This document shows, piece by piece, positions 48,505 to 57,886 of a DNA stretch of 64,000 bases. The notes beneath the pieces are model-generated. The model saw nothing but the letters and a program-made list of their open reading frames with translations. It made no database searches and was not told the DNA's origin. The stretch comes from JAXLRU01 sp046330935 (GTDB taxonomy: Bacteria; Actinomycetota; Actinomycetes; Actinomycetales; Kineosporiaceae), in the NCBI GenBank assembly GCA_046330935.1, contig JAXLRU010000002.1, positions 186,001 through 250,000 of the forward strand, in the 5' to 3' direction. The translations under genes and the position numbers were made by a program. The stretch's first letter is position 1. Each line of letters starts with the position of its first letter.

Positions 48505-49866
48505 TCAGCCGCGCGCGGGAGGCCCGCCGCGCCAGGCCCGCTCGATCGCGGCGGACAGGTGCGGGCCGATGGGGCCGAGGCTGCGGTGGACGCCGTCGGT
48601 GACCACCTCGCGCCCGCCGACGACGACGGTGTCGATGTCGGCGGAGGCGGCGGTCATCACCGCCTGCTCGGGCAGCGACCCGGCGGTGCGCACGGAGTCC
48701 AGGCGCAGGCAGACGAGATCGGCGGGGGCGCCGACGGCGATCCGCCCGGCCTCGGGCCAGCCGAGGGCGGCGTGCCCGTCGACGGTGACGGCGGCGACGA
48801 GCTGCCCGACGTCGAACACGCCCCGGGACTGGGCGGCGAGGCGCTCGGTCATCTCCAGCATCCGCATCTCCTCGAGCAGGTCGATGACGGCGTGCTGGTC
48901 GGAGCCGACGGTGACGGGGGCGCCGGCGAGCGCGAGGCGGCGGGCGGGGCCGATGCCGGTGCCGAGGTCGCGGGCGGTGGTGGGGCACAGGCAGGCGGTG
49001 GTGCCGGTGGCGCCGAGGAGCTGGACGTCCTCGGGGGTGACGTGGGTGGCGTGGACGGCGGTGGTGGTGGGCCCGAGGACGCCGTGCTCGGCGAGCAGCC
49101 GGGTCGGCGTCATCCCGTAGGCGGTGAGGCAGGCGGCGTTCTCGGCCTGGAACTCGGAGATGTGCACGTGCAGGGGGCGCCGGTCGGTCTCGCCGTCGCC
49201 GGTGCGGCAGGCGTCGACGATGTCCTCGAGCTGGTCGGCGGGGACGGCGCGCACGGAGTGGATGGCGGCGCCGACACGGAAGCGCTCGTCGTCGCGAAGG
49301 GCGGACACGCGCATGGCCCAGCCCTCGGCGTCGCTGTCGTCGAAGCGGCGCTGCACGCCTTCGAGCGGGACGCCGATGCCGGCCGTGAAGTAACAGGTGT
49401 CCAGCAGCGTCAGCCGCAGCCCGGCGCGGCGGGCGGCCTCGCGCAGGGCCTCGCCCATGGCGTTGGGGTCGCCGTAGCGGGCGCCGCCGGGGCCGTGGTG
49501 GAGGTAGTGGAACTCCCCGACGCAGGTGACGCCGGCGAGCACCATCTCGGAGTACACGGCGGTGGCGAGGTCGCAGTAGCTGTCGGGGTCGAGCCGGTCG
49601 GCGAGGGCGTACATGCGTTCACGCCACGTCCAGAACGTGCCGCGGGACTCGTGGGTGCGCCCGCGCAGGGCGCGGTGGAAGGCGTGGCAGTGGGTGTTGG
49701 CGAGGCCGGGCAGCACCAGCCCGTGGAGCACGCGGTCGGCGTCGTGGCGCAGGGCGCCGGCGTGGACCGAGGACACGACGCCGTCCTCGTCGACCTCCAC
49801 GCGCACCCCGGCGACGGGGCCCTCGGGCAGCCACGCGTACTCGCACCACCAGGCCGAAGCACTCAC
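48505..49866 (-). CDS. hutF: Formimidoylglutamate deiminase
   Basis: A 453-residue amidohydrolase that converts N-formimidoyl-glutamate to N-formyl-glutamate in histidine breakdown. The metal motif ANTHCHAFHRALRGR, the HutF-typical GTFWTWRERMYALADRLDP, the metal ligands HVHISEFQAE and THVTPEDVQLLGAT and the late VGSDQHAVIDLLEEMR are all present. GTG at 49866 is used. No other hut gene is near; histidase, urocanase and HutG would have to lie elsewhere. The 305-bp region upstream (49867-50171) holds a palindrome that belongs to the next gene and no further ORF. Confidence 0.92.
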   Translation of the reverse strand: MSASAWWCEYAWLPEGPVAGVRVEVDEDGVVSSVHAGALRHDADRVLHGLVLPGLANTHCHAFHRALRGRTHESRGTFWTWRERMYALADRLDPDSYCDLATAVYSEMVLAGVTCVGEFHYLHHGPGGARYGDPNAMGEALREAARRAGLRLTLLDTCYFTAGIGVPLEGVQRRFDDSDAEGWAMRVSALRDDERFRVGAAIHSVRAVPADQLEDIVDACRTGDGETDRRPLHVHISEFQAENAACLTAYGMTPTRLLAEHGVLGPTTTAVHATHVTPEDVQLLGATGTTACLCPTTARDLGTGIGPARRLALAGAPVTVGSDQHAVIDLLEEMRMLEMTERLAAQSRGVFDVGQLVAAVTVDGHAALGWPEAGRIAVGAPADLVCLRLDSVRTAGSLPEQAVMTAASADIDTVVVGGREVVTDGVHRSLGPIGPHLSAAIERAWRGGPPARG

Positions 49867-50109
49867 CGCGTGCGTCCCTTCCAGCTCGCCGTGCCTGACC
49901 GGGGTGCCTGCGCGAGGCCGGGCGGGTGCTCGGTCGCGCGGGGCACGCCTGCGGGCGCGGGGCGGTCGGGCACCGTTGCCCGCCGCGTCCGCATCGTGGC
50001 GCATGGCCCGGCCGCAGGGAAGGCGCGGCACGTGTCCACGCCCGATTCCACCCCATTCGATCACACGCTGCTGAGAGGGGTTCACCACGGGTCCGCCCAG
50101 CCCACAGGA

Positions 50110-50141
50110 AAGGTGACGATTAGTGCCTGGCAAGTCACCTT
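50110..50141. promoter_or_regulatory. Nested palindrome upstream of the GGDEF-EAL gene
   Basis: AAGGTGAC (50110-50117) and GTCACCTT (50134-50141) form perfect arms, with TGCC-T-GGCA nested between them. It lies about 30 bp before the start and may be an operator or an RNA hairpin. Confidence 0.5.
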
Positions 50142-50171
50142 CGGTAGTAGGGTCGGCGCGAGGGGGTGCGC

Positions 50172-52286
50172 ATGGATGCCGACCCGACCACCCCGGTCGA
50201 GACGTGGACGTGGACCGCCCAGGAACGCATGCTCGGCGAGATCCAGGAGCTCGCCCGCTTCGGGGTCTTCGAGGAGGACTACGAGCGCGGGACGGGCGGC
50301 TGGTCGCCGGGGCTGACGGCGCTGCTCGGCATCCCCACCCCCGCCGACGCCCTCGCCCGCCGGGAGGCGTTCCTCGCCATGGTGCACCCCGAGGACCGCG
50401 CGCTGCTGGAGAGCAACGAGTCGGGCCGTGAACCCTCGGTACGCGAGGTCGGCGAGGTCGAGGTGCGCCTGCGCACGCCGACGACGCCGGTGCGCCACGC
50501 GATCGTCCGCGTGCTCACCGAACGCGCACCCGACCTGCGGATCCGCCGCCTGCTCGGCGTCGTCCTCGACGTCACCGCCCAGCGCGCCGCCGAGGCCGCG
50601 CTGCGGGCCAGCCGCGAGCGGTTCGCCTCCGCGTTCGAGCACGCCCTGATCGGGATGGCGCTGATCGACCTCACCGACCCCGCGGCCGGGCGGCTGCTGC
50701 AGGTCAACCCCGCCGTGTGCCGGCTCACCGGCCGCAGCCAGGAGCAGCTGCTCGCGGGGGGCCTCGCCGCCCTGTTCGGCGAGCCGGGCCTGGACGCCGA
50801 CGTCGCGGCGCTGGAGGCGATGGCGGCCGGGCGGCTGCCGGCCACGCTCGTCGAGCGCGACTGCCGGCACGCGGACGGGCGCCTGCTGCACTGCCGCGTG
50901 AGCATCGCCCGGGTGCCGGACAGCGGCGAGGACCCGCCCTACGCCGTCGCCCAGATCGATGACGTCACGGCCCGACGCCGGCAGGAGGAGCAGCTGCGCC
51001 GGCTCGCGCTGCACGACCCGCTCACCGACCTGCCCAACCGCACCCTGCTGCTGGACCGGATCGCCGACGAGCTGGGGCGCTGCCGCCGCGTGGGCGGCCT
51101 CGTCGGGCTGCTCTACCTCGACCTCGACGACTTCAAGCAGATCAACGACTGCCTGGGCCACGACGCCGGGGACGACCTGCTCGTGGAGGTCGCCCGGCGC
51201 CTGTCGACCTCCCTGCGCGACACCGACACGGCGGCCCGGCTGGGCGGCGACGAGTTCGTCGTCCTCGTGGGCCGGCTGCGCCGCCGCGAGGAGGCGGTGG
51301 CCGTGGCCCAGCGGGTGCGCGACGCCGTGTGCCGGCCCTGGCGCCTGCGCGGCCACGAGGTGGCGGTGCGCGCGAGCATCGGGGTGGCCACCGCGGACGG
51401 CACCGCCGGCCCCGAGGACCTCCTGCGCGAGGCGGACTCCGCGATGTACACGGCCAAGGACGCCGGCCGCGACGGGTGGGCGCTGGCCGCACCGGGGTGG
51501 CCGGGGCCGTCGTGGCAGCGGCTGCACCTGGACGCCCGGCTGCTGCGCGCGGTGGAGGCCGGGGAGCTCGACGTCGCCTACCAGCCGGTGCACGACCTCG
51601 GGACGGGGCGGGTGGTCGCCGCGGAGGCGCTCGTGCGGTGGTCGCCGCCCGACCTGGGGCCGGTGCCCGCCGAGGAGTTCGTGGCGGTGGCCGAGCGCAG
51701 CGAGCTGATCCGCGAGGTGGGGGCCACGGTGCTCCAGCGGGCGTGCGAGACGGCGGTGGGCTGGCCGGAGGAGGTGGCGGTGTGGGTGAACGTCTCCGCC
51801 CGGCAGCTCACCGGCCCCGGGATGCTGGCCGAGGTGCGCCGGGTCCTCGACCTCACCGGGCTGGCCCCGCAGCGTCTCGTCCTCGAGCTCACCGAGCGGC
51901 AGCTCGTCGTCGCGGGCGAGGACGGCGAGCGCGACCTGCGGCGGCTGGCCGACCTCGGCGTCCGGGTCGCCCTCGACGACTTCGGGACGGGCAACACGGG
52001 GCTGGAGTACCTGCGCCGCCTCCCCCTGGGCGGGGTGAAGATCGACCGGACGTTCGTGGCGGGCATCGGCAGCGACCGCACCGAGCGCTCCCTGGCGGCG
52101 AGCATCGTCACCCTCGGCCACGCCCTCGGGCTGACCGTGGTGGGCGAGGGGGTCGAGGAGCCGGAGCAGTGGCGGGTGCTCGGCGAGCTCGGCTGCGACC
52201 TCGCGCAGGGGTACCTGCTGGGGCGTCCGGTGCCCGCCGACGCCGTGAGCCTGGACGCCGTCGCGGACGTCGCCTCACCCTTGTGA
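50172..52286 (+). CDS. PAS-PAS-GGDEF-EAL c-di-GMP protein
   Basis: A 704-residue cytoplasmic protein. Two PAS regions (about residues 15-140 and 145-270) precede a diguanylate cyclase domain with LGGDEFVVLV (near residue 356) and an EAL domain with AAEALVRW (near 483), NVSARQLTGP, LDDFGTGNTGLEYLRRLPLG and QGYLLGRPV. Both catalytic motifs look intact, so it could make and/or break c-di-GMP. ATG at 50172 is preferred to GTG at 50166 because the GAGGGGG upstream is then well spaced. c-di-GMP commonly controls polysaccharide and motility, both represented in the window. Confidence 0.92.
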   Translation: MDADPTTPVETWTWTAQERMLGEIQELARFGVFEEDYERGTGGWSPGLTALLGIPTPADALARREAFLAMVHPEDRALLESNESGREPSVREVGEVEVRLRTPTTPVRHAIVRVLTERAPDLRIRRLLGVVLDVTAQRAAEAALRASRERFASAFEHALIGMALIDLTDPAAGRLLQVNPAVCRLTGRSQEQLLAGGLAALFGEPGLDADVAALEAMAAGRLPATLVERDCRHADGRLLHCRVSIARVPDSGEDPPYAVAQIDDVTARRRQEEQLRRLALHDPLTDLPNRTLLLDRIADELGRCRRVGGLVGLLYLDLDDFKQINDCLGHDAGDDLLVEVARRLSTSLRDTDTAARLGGDEFVVLVGRLRRREEAVAVAQRVRDAVCRPWRLRGHEVAVRASIGVATADGTAGPEDLLREADSAMYTAKDAGRDGWALAAPGWPGPSWQRLHLDARLLRAVEAGELDVAYQPVHDLGTGRVVAAEALVRWSPPDLGPVPAEEFVAVAERSELIREVGATVLQRACETAVGWPEEVAVWVNVSARQLTGPGMLAEVRRVLDLTGLAPQRLVLELTERQLVVAGEDGERDLRRLADLGVRVALDDFGTGNTGLEYLRRLPLGGVKIDRTFVAGIGSDRTERSLAASIVTLGHALGLTVVGEGVEEPEQWRVLGELGCDLAQGYLLGRPVPADAVSLDAVADVASPL

Positions 52287-52378
52287 CGCGCGTCACAGTC
52301 GTACCTGTGGGACGCCGTCCGGGTGCCCTCTACTGTTCGCCCCGGCCCGCCGTTCCCCCGCCTCGCAGGAGGTCACCC

Positions 52379-53899
52379 GTGTCTCAGCTGCAGCAGATGT
52401 TCACGTGGAGGGTGCACGGCGACGGCCGCACCCTGGCCCCGGGCGAGGTGGTGCGCCCCGACGAGCGGCTGAGCTGGCCGCGCACGGTCGGCCTCGGCGC
52501 CCAGCACGTGATCGCCATGTTCGGCGCCACGTTCGTCGCCCCCACCCTGATGGGCCTCAACCCCAACCTCGCGATCATGATGAGCGGCGTCGGGACGATC
52601 ATCTTCCTGCTCGTCGTCGGCAACCGGATCCCCAGCTACCTCGGGTCGAGCTTCGCGTTCATCGCCGCGGCGGGGGCGATCCGCGCCGACGGCGGCACCT
52701 CCGGGCAGGTGACCGGCGCGTTCCTCGTGGCCGGCGTGCTGCTCGCCGTCCTCGGCGTCGTCGTCCACCGGGTCGGCGGCGGCGTGGTGTCGCGGGTGCT
52801 GCCCCCGGCCGTGACCGGCGCGGTCGTCGTCGTCATCGGCCTCAACCTCGCGGGCACGGCGGCCACGTTCTACTGGCCCTCCGACCAGTGGGTCGCGCTG
52901 CTGACGATGGTCGTGGTGCTCGTCGTCTCGGTGGCGGGGCGCGGCTTCGTCTCGCGCGTGGCCATCCTGATCGGCCTCGTCTTCGGCTACGTCCTGTCGT
53001 GGGTGTGGGACAAGGTCGACCTGCTCACCGTCACCGGCGCCGACGGCAAGGTCGTCGAGCAGGCCCGGGTGAGCTTCGCCGGCGTGAAGGCCGCCGACTG
53101 GATCGGCCTGCCGCAGTCGTTCACCACCGGCTCGGGGGCCACGGTGCCCGGCTTCGTGGCGCCCGAGTTCACGATCTCCTTCGTGCTGCTGGTGATCCCC
53201 GCCGTGATCGCCCTGCTGGCCGAGAACGCCGGGCACGTCAAGGCCGTGGGCGAGATGACGCACACCGACCTCGACCCCTACCTGGGCCGCGGGTACATCG
53301 GCGACGGCGTCGCGACCGCCCTGGCCAGCGGCGTCGGCGGTGCCCCCACCACCACCTACGCCGAGAACATCGGTGTCATGGCCGCCACCCGCGTCTACTC
53401 GACGGCCGCGTACTACGTGGCCGCCGTCGTCGCGATCCTGCTCGGCCTGGTGCCCAAGTTCGGCGCGCTGGTCGCGGCGATCCCCAACGGCGTCCTCGGC
53501 GGGATCACGGTCGTCCTCTACGGCATGATCGGCCTGCTCGGCGCGAAGATCTGGGTGGAGAACCGGGTCGACTTCGGCAACCCGATCAACCTCGTGCCGC
53601 TGGCCGCCGCCCTCATCCTGGGCATCGGCGACGCCACCCTGAAGATCACCGACGACTTCAGCCTCACCGGCATCGTCCTCGGCACGATCACCGCCGTCGG
53701 CGGGTACCACCTGCTGCGGGTGCTCGCGCCCGCCCCCACCCGGGAGGCGCTCGCGGCCCACGAGCACGCGGGCGGCGCAGGGATCGTCACCGATTCCGGC
53801 GCCGACGCCGACCCTCGGGCGGGGCGCCCGACGCCTGACGCCGGGTCAGGGTCTGGGCGGCGAGCGCCGTTCGGCGATCACTCACCGCCCAGACCCTGA
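52379..53899 (+). CDS. NCS2-family nucleobase permease
   Basis: A 506-residue transporter with about 14 membrane segments. The NCS2 signatures are QHVIAMFGATFVAPTLMG (TM1), PAVIALLAENAGHVKAVGEM (TM8 region, Glu and Gly) and ASGVGGAPTTTYAENIGVMA (TM10 signature). This grouping fits uracil/xanthine permeases of the UraA/RutG type; the exact substrate is unknown. GTG at 52379 has AGGAGG eight bases upstream. A perfect 16-bp hairpin ends the gene. Confidence 0.92.
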   Translation: MSQLQQMFTWRVHGDGRTLAPGEVVRPDERLSWPRTVGLGAQHVIAMFGATFVAPTLMGLNPNLAIMMSGVGTIIFLLVVGNRIPSYLGSSFAFIAAAGAIRADGGTSGQVTGAFLVAGVLLAVLGVVVHRVGGGVVSRVLPPAVTGAVVVVIGLNLAGTAATFYWPSDQWVALLTMVVVLVVSVAGRGFVSRVAILIGLVFGYVLSWVWDKVDLLTVTGADGKVVEQARVSFAGVKAADWIGLPQSFTTGSGATVPGFVAPEFTISFVLLVIPAVIALLAENAGHVKAVGEMTHTDLDPYLGRGYIGDGVATALASGVGGAPTTTYAENIGVMAATRVYSTAAYYVAAVVAILLGLVPKFGALVAAIPNGVLGGITVVLYGMIGLLGAKIWVENRVDFGNPINLVPLAAALILGIGDATLKITDDFSLTGIVLGTITAVGGYHLLRVLAPAPTREALAAHEHAGGAGIVTDSGADADPRAGRPTPDAGSGSGRRAPFGDHSPPRP

Positions 53900-53900
53900 C
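53845..53900 (+). terminator. Terminator overlapping the permease stop codon
   Basis: Arms of 16 bp (53845-53860 and 53885-53900) pair perfectly; the 3' arm contains the TGA stop of the permease. A smaller GCGCCG/CGGCG hairpin sits in the loop. The stem would be disrupted by a ribosome finishing the gene. Confidence 0.75.
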
Positions 53901-54006
53901 ACAAGGGACCAGTTCCGCTACTTTCCCGGCTTTTCGTTAGCCCGTTGGCCGAAACGTTCCGCGTTCTCGTGGTGGAGCCGCAGGTCAGGCGCTACGTTCG
54001 GCTCTC

Positions 54007-54963
54007 ATGGCAGGCGGCAGCATGGACGAGCGGCGCGGGCGCCCCCGGACCAGCATCCGCCACCGGGGCGAACGCCGGTACTCCCTCGCGCGGATCGGCC
54101 CCGCCGTCCTCGCTCTCGAACTGGTGATCGTGCTCCTCGCCGGCACCACCCTGTACCTCCACGAGCGCGGCCCCCAGCGCAACCCGCGCAACACCCCGGG
54201 CGCCGCCGCCGAGCTGCCGAGCCTGCTGGAGCCCGAGGACGGCGACAGCGCCACCGGCAGCCCCAGCACGTCCCCCACCGCCACCTCCGGCTCCCCCACG
54301 ACCAGCGTGCTGCCCGCCACGGGCACCCACTCGCCGTCCGCGAGCACCGGCGGCACCGCCGGCACCGCCGCCCCCGGCGGCGGCAGCAGCGCAGGCGGCG
54401 GCCGGACGACGTCGGGCGGCTCGAGCGGCCCTGCACCCGGCCGCACCACGCCGCGCAGCACCGGCGGCAGCACCGCCCCCGCCACGCGGCCGGCCACGAC
54501 CCGCCCGCCCGTGACCCGCCCCACGACACCGCCGCGCACCAGCGCGCGCCCCCAGGTGCCCACCCGCCTGCCGGATCCAGGCGTCGCCGCCCAACTGGTC
54601 AGCCACCTCAACGGGCGACGGGCGGGTGCCGGGTGCCCCGCCCTGCGGCTGGACGCGCGGCTGTCGCGCGCCGCGCAGGGCCACGCCGACGACATGGTGA
54701 GCCGCCGCTACTTCCGCCACACCAGCCCCGACGGGCTGGGCCCCGGTGACCGCGCGGCCCAGCAGGGCTGGACGCAGCCGGTCGCCGAGGTGCTGGCCGT
54801 GGGCTTCGAGAACGCGGCCCGCGCCGTCGACGGGTGGTGGGACAGCCCGGCCCACCACGGCATCCTCACCACCTGCAGCTACCGCTCGATCGGCATCGGC
54901 TGGAACCCCGGGCAGCCGCTGAGCACGAACGCCTCCGGCGCCTGGGTCGCCCTGTTGAGCTGA
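54007..54963 (+). CDS. Membrane-anchored CAP (SCP/PR-1-like) domain protein
   Basis: A 318-residue protein with a short basic N-terminus, one membrane helix (PAVLALELVIVLLAGTTLYL), a long Ser/Thr/Pro/Gly linker (residues about 70-190) and a C-terminal CAP domain (HLNGRRAGAGCPALRLDARL; AQGHADDMVSRRYFRHTSPD; DGWWDSPAHHGILTTCSYRS). The usual CAP motif GENIA is altered to a Val-Gly-Phe-Glu-Asn-Ala sequence. Such bacterial proteins are of unknown role, perhaps wall-associated. ATG at 54022 is an alternative start. Confidence 0.85.
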   Translation: MAGGSMDERRGRPRTSIRHRGERRYSLARIGPAVLALELVIVLLAGTTLYLHERGPQRNPRNTPGAAAELPSLLEPEDGDSATGSPSTSPTATSGSPTTSVLPATGTHSPSASTGGTAGTAAPGGGSSAGGGRTTSGGSSGPAPGRTTPRSTGGSTAPATRPATTRPPVTRPTTPPRTSARPQVPTRLPDPGVAAQLVSHLNGRRAGAGCPALRLDARLSRAAQGHADDMVSRRYFRHTSPDGLGPGDRAAQQGWTQPVAEVLAVGFENAARAVDGWWDSPAHHGILTTCSYRSIGIGWNPGQPLSTNASGAWVALLS

Positions 54964-55160
54964 TTCCCGCTCGGGTGACCCCCGGACGGCGGCACCAGCC
55001 GTCGGGCGGTGACGGTGCGCTTCATTCGGGGACGAAGAATCAACCCGCCGGGCGATCCAGCACCCAGGGCTCTCCTGCCGATGCTGCGGCATCACGTGTC
55101 GTCGGGACACCGGGCACCCGCGGGGGTTCCGGGTCCCCTGTCGGCAGAGGAGGGAGAAAC

Positions 55161-55373
55161 ATGAACGTCAGTGCCGTCACGGCCTCAGCGGTGTACCTGC
55201 CGATGCAGGCGCTGGCGCCGTCGGTGCCCAGCCCCACCCCCGTGGCGTTGAGCATCGAGAAGGTCCCTCAGCCATCGACGACCCCCAGGGTCTCGCCGGT
55301 GGCCGAGGCCAGCAAGGAGTCCTCGATCTCCCGCGAGTCGCGCGGGCGGCGAGGGGTCGACGTCTACGCCTGA
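55161..55373 (+). CDS. Small hypothetical protein
   Basis: A 70-residue protein with an excellent ribosome binding site (GAGGAGGGAGAAAC before the ATG). It is rich in Pro, Ser, Val and Ala and ends with RGRRGVDVYA. No signal peptide or membrane helix is evident, and I do not recognise the family. The strong start signal is the main support. Intergenic space on both sides (54964-55160 and 55374-55573) shows no further gene. Confidence 0.5.
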   Translation: MNVSAVTASAVYLPMQALAPSVPSPTPVALSIEKVPQPSTTPRVSPVAEASKESSISRESRGRRGVDVYA

Positions 55374-55573
55374 GTCCCCCTCCCCGGCGTGGACGGCACG
55401 GTCGCGGCCCCGACGGCACCCGCCGTCGGGGCTGCGGCCGCGCCTGCCGGGCCCCGCTGGTGACGCCACGGGCGTGAGCCCGCATACTTGAACGCCACCG
55501 TGAGCCGGTGGCGCTGCCCGCGCCCGCCCCCGGACGGCGGCGGGCGGCAGGACAGGCAGGAGGCGGCAACGGC

Positions 55574-57811
55574 GTGACCACCCCTGACGTGCGCCGCGGC
55601 GTCGACCGTGAACTGGCCGTCGAGCAGGCCAACCTCGACCTCCTCTACGCCCTCCTCGACCGCCTGCGCGAGCGCGCCGAGGTCGACCTCGCCGCCGTGC
55701 GTCGCGCACCCGTCGTCCCCACGCCCGCCGGGCGCGCCGAGCGCGACGCCTTCGACGCCTGGCACAGCGAGCGCCTGTCGCGGCTGCGCGCCGTCGAGGA
55801 CAGGCTCTGCTTCGGCCGGCTCGACATGCTGGGCGACGCGACCCGCTACATCGGCCGGATCGGGCTGTCCGACGACGCCCAGACCCAGCTCCTCATCGAC
55901 TGGCGCGCCCCCGCCGCCGCCGCGTTCTACCAGGCCACCGCCGCGTCCCCGCAGGGAGTCCTGCGCCGCCGCCAGCTGGCCTCGCGCAACCGCGCCCTGA
56001 CCTCCCTCGACGACGAGGTGCTCGACACCGACGCGTTCGCCGAGGCCGCGGCCCGCCGCGAGGACCTCGCCGTCGTCGCGGGCGAGGGCGCGCTGATGAG
56101 CGCGCTCACGGCCCGGCGCACCGGGCAGATGCGCGACATCGTGGCGACCCTGCAGGCCGAGCAGGACCGCATCGTGCGGGCGCCGCTGGCCGGCGTCCTC
56201 GTCGTCCAGGGCGGCCCCGGCACCGGCAAGACCGCCGTCGCCCTGCACCGCGCCGCCTACCTGCTCTACACCCACCGCGACCGGATCGCCCGCTCCGGCG
56301 TGCTCGTGATCGGGCCCAGCCCCGTCTTCCTGCGCTACATCGAGCAGGTGCTGCCCAGCCTCGGCGAGACGGGCGTCGTCCTCACCACCACGGGTCGGCT
56401 GTTCCCCGGGGTGGAGGCGACCGCGCACGACTCCGGCGTCACCGCCCGGGTCAAGGGCGACCTGCGGATGGCGCAGGTGCTGCGGCGGGCCGTGCGGCTG
56501 CGCCAGCGCGAGCTGGCCTCGCCGGTGCCGCTGGTGCTCGACGGCGACAGGATCATGCTGCGGCCCAAGGCCGTCGCCGCCGCCCGCGGGCGCGCCCGCT
56601 CCACCAACAAGCCGCACAACGACGCCCGGACGACGTTCGCGCTGCACCTGCTCGACGACCTCGCCGACCAGCTGCTCGCCGCGCGGCGGATGGACGGCGA
56701 GGACGAGCACACCCGCGCCGAGGCCGTCACCGAGCTGCGCCAGTCCGTGGACGTGCGGCGCGAGATCAACCTGCTGTGGATGCCGCTGTCGCCCACCAAG
56801 GTGCTCGCGGGCCTGTACGCCGTGCCCGCGCGCCTGGCCGCCGCCGCCGACGGGCTGCTGTCGCAGGCCGAGCAGGCCGCCCTCGCCCGTCAGCCCGGCT
56901 CGCCCTGGACGATCGACGACGTCGCCCTCCTCGACGAGCTCGCGGAGCTGCTGGGGGACGACGCCGTGGCGAGTGCCGCCGAGAGCGCGAAGGCCCAGCG
57001 CGAGCGCGCCGAGGCCCTGGAGTACGCCCGGGGCGTCCTGGAGATGTCCGGCGCGGGCGACATGGTCACCGCCGAGATGCTCGCCGACCGGTTCGCTGCG
57101 GGCGAGAGCGCCGTCACCCTCGCCGAGCGCGCCGCCGAAGACCGCACGTGGGTCTACGGCCACGCCGTCGTCGACGAGGCGCAGGAGTTGTCGGCCATGC
57201 AGTGGCGGCTGCTCGTGCGCCGCGTGCCCTCACGCTCGATGACCGTCGTCGGGGACGTCGCGCAGACGAGTTCCGCCGCCGGCGCCGACTCGTGGGGCGA
57301 GGTGCTGGAGCAGCACGCCGCCGGGCGCTGGCGCGTCGAGGAGCTGTCGATCAACTACCGCACGCCCGGTCGGATCATGCGGGTCGCCGCTGCGGTGGCC
57401 GAGGCGGCCGGGGTGCGGGTGCGTCCCCCGGCGTCGGCCCGCGAGGGCGACTGGGACGTCGAGCGGGTGCGGGTGCCAGGGTCCGGGTGGGCGTCCGCAG
57501 CGGTCGAGGCCGTCCGGGCCCACGACGCGCTGCTGCCCGGCGGCCGCTTCGCGGTGGTCGTACCGCGGTCGGGGGCGGCGGGCCTGGCCGCCGCGATCGA
57601 GGCCGGCCTCGAGGGCGAGCTCGCCTCGCGTACCGCGGTGCACTCGACCGACGACGTCAAGGGCCTGGAGTTCGACGCCGTGGTCGTCTGCGACCCGGCC
57701 GCCATGCTCGCCGACGGCGCCCGCGGCGCCAACGACCTGTACGTGGCGCTGACCCGGCCCACGCAGCGGCTCACCGTGCTGCACGCCGGTGACCTGCCCG
57801 CCGGGTTCTGA
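55574..57811 (+). CDS. HelD-like RNA polymerase-associated helicase (class II)
   Basis: A 745-residue superfamily 1 helicase. An N-terminal coiled coil with ERAEVDLAAVRRAPVVP and RLSRLRAVEDRLCFGRLDM is followed by IGRIGLSDDAQTQLLIDWRA, the part that enters the RNA polymerase secondary channel in HelD proteins. The Walker A motif GGPGTGKTAVALHRAAYLLY lies near residue 213, Walker B VVDEAQELS near 532, and late motifs ELSINYRTPGRIMRV and NDLYVALTRPTQRL complete the SF1 core. Length and layout fit the actinobacterial class II HelD/HelR group that recycles stalled polymerase and can give rifamycin resistance. A rifamycin-associated element was not recognised upstream. GTG at 55574 is preceded by GGAGG at about ten bases. 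Confidence 0.88.
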   Translation: MTTPDVRRGVDRELAVEQANLDLLYALLDRLRERAEVDLAAVRRAPVVPTPAGRAERDAFDAWHSERLSRLRAVEDRLCFGRLDMLGDATRYIGRIGLSDDAQTQLLIDWRAPAAAAFYQATAASPQGVLRRRQLASRNRALTSLDDEVLDTDAFAEAAARREDLAVVAGEGALMSALTARRTGQMRDIVATLQAEQDRIVRAPLAGVLVVQGGPGTGKTAVALHRAAYLLYTHRDRIARSGVLVIGPSPVFLRYIEQVLPSLGETGVVLTTTGRLFPGVEATAHDSGVTARVKGDLRMAQVLRRAVRLRQRELASPVPLVLDGDRIMLRPKAVAAARGRARSTNKPHNDARTTFALHLLDDLADQLLAARRMDGEDEHTRAEAVTELRQSVDVRREINLLWMPLSPTKVLAGLYAVPARLAAAADGLLSQAEQAALARQPGSPWTIDDVALLDELAELLGDDAVASAAESAKAQRERAEALEYARGVLEMSGAGDMVTAEMLADRFAAGESAVTLAERAAEDRTWVYGHAVVDEAQELSAMQWRLLVRRVPSRSMTVVGDVAQTSSAAGADSWGEVLEQHAAGRWRVEELSINYRTPGRIMRVAAAVAEAAGVRVRPPASAREGDWDVERVRVPGSGWASAAVEAVRAHDALLPGGRFAVVVPRSGAAGLAAAIEAGLEGELASRTAVHSTDDVKGLEFDAVVVCDPAAMLADGARGANDLYVALTRPTQRLTVLHAGDLPAGF

Positions 57812-57830
57812 GCGCCTCCCCCACCGCCAA

Positions 57831-57880
57831 AACGCCGTCGACGACGTGGGCCGCGGCGGTGGCCCCCGCCGTCGACGGTT
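57831..57880. terminator. Hairpin between the HelD-like gene and the GH12 gene
   Basis: AACGCCGTCGAC (57831-57842) pairs with GTCGACGGTT (57871-57880) with one bulge, and GGGCC/GGCCC nests inside. It lies between two convergent stops (57811 and 57887). Confidence 0.65.
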
Positions 57881-57886
57881 GTGTGA

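Noticed and set aside
55374..55573. Rifamycin-associated element before the HelD-like gene
   Set aside because: I looked for the expected palindrome and found only weak inverted repeats, not a convincing match.
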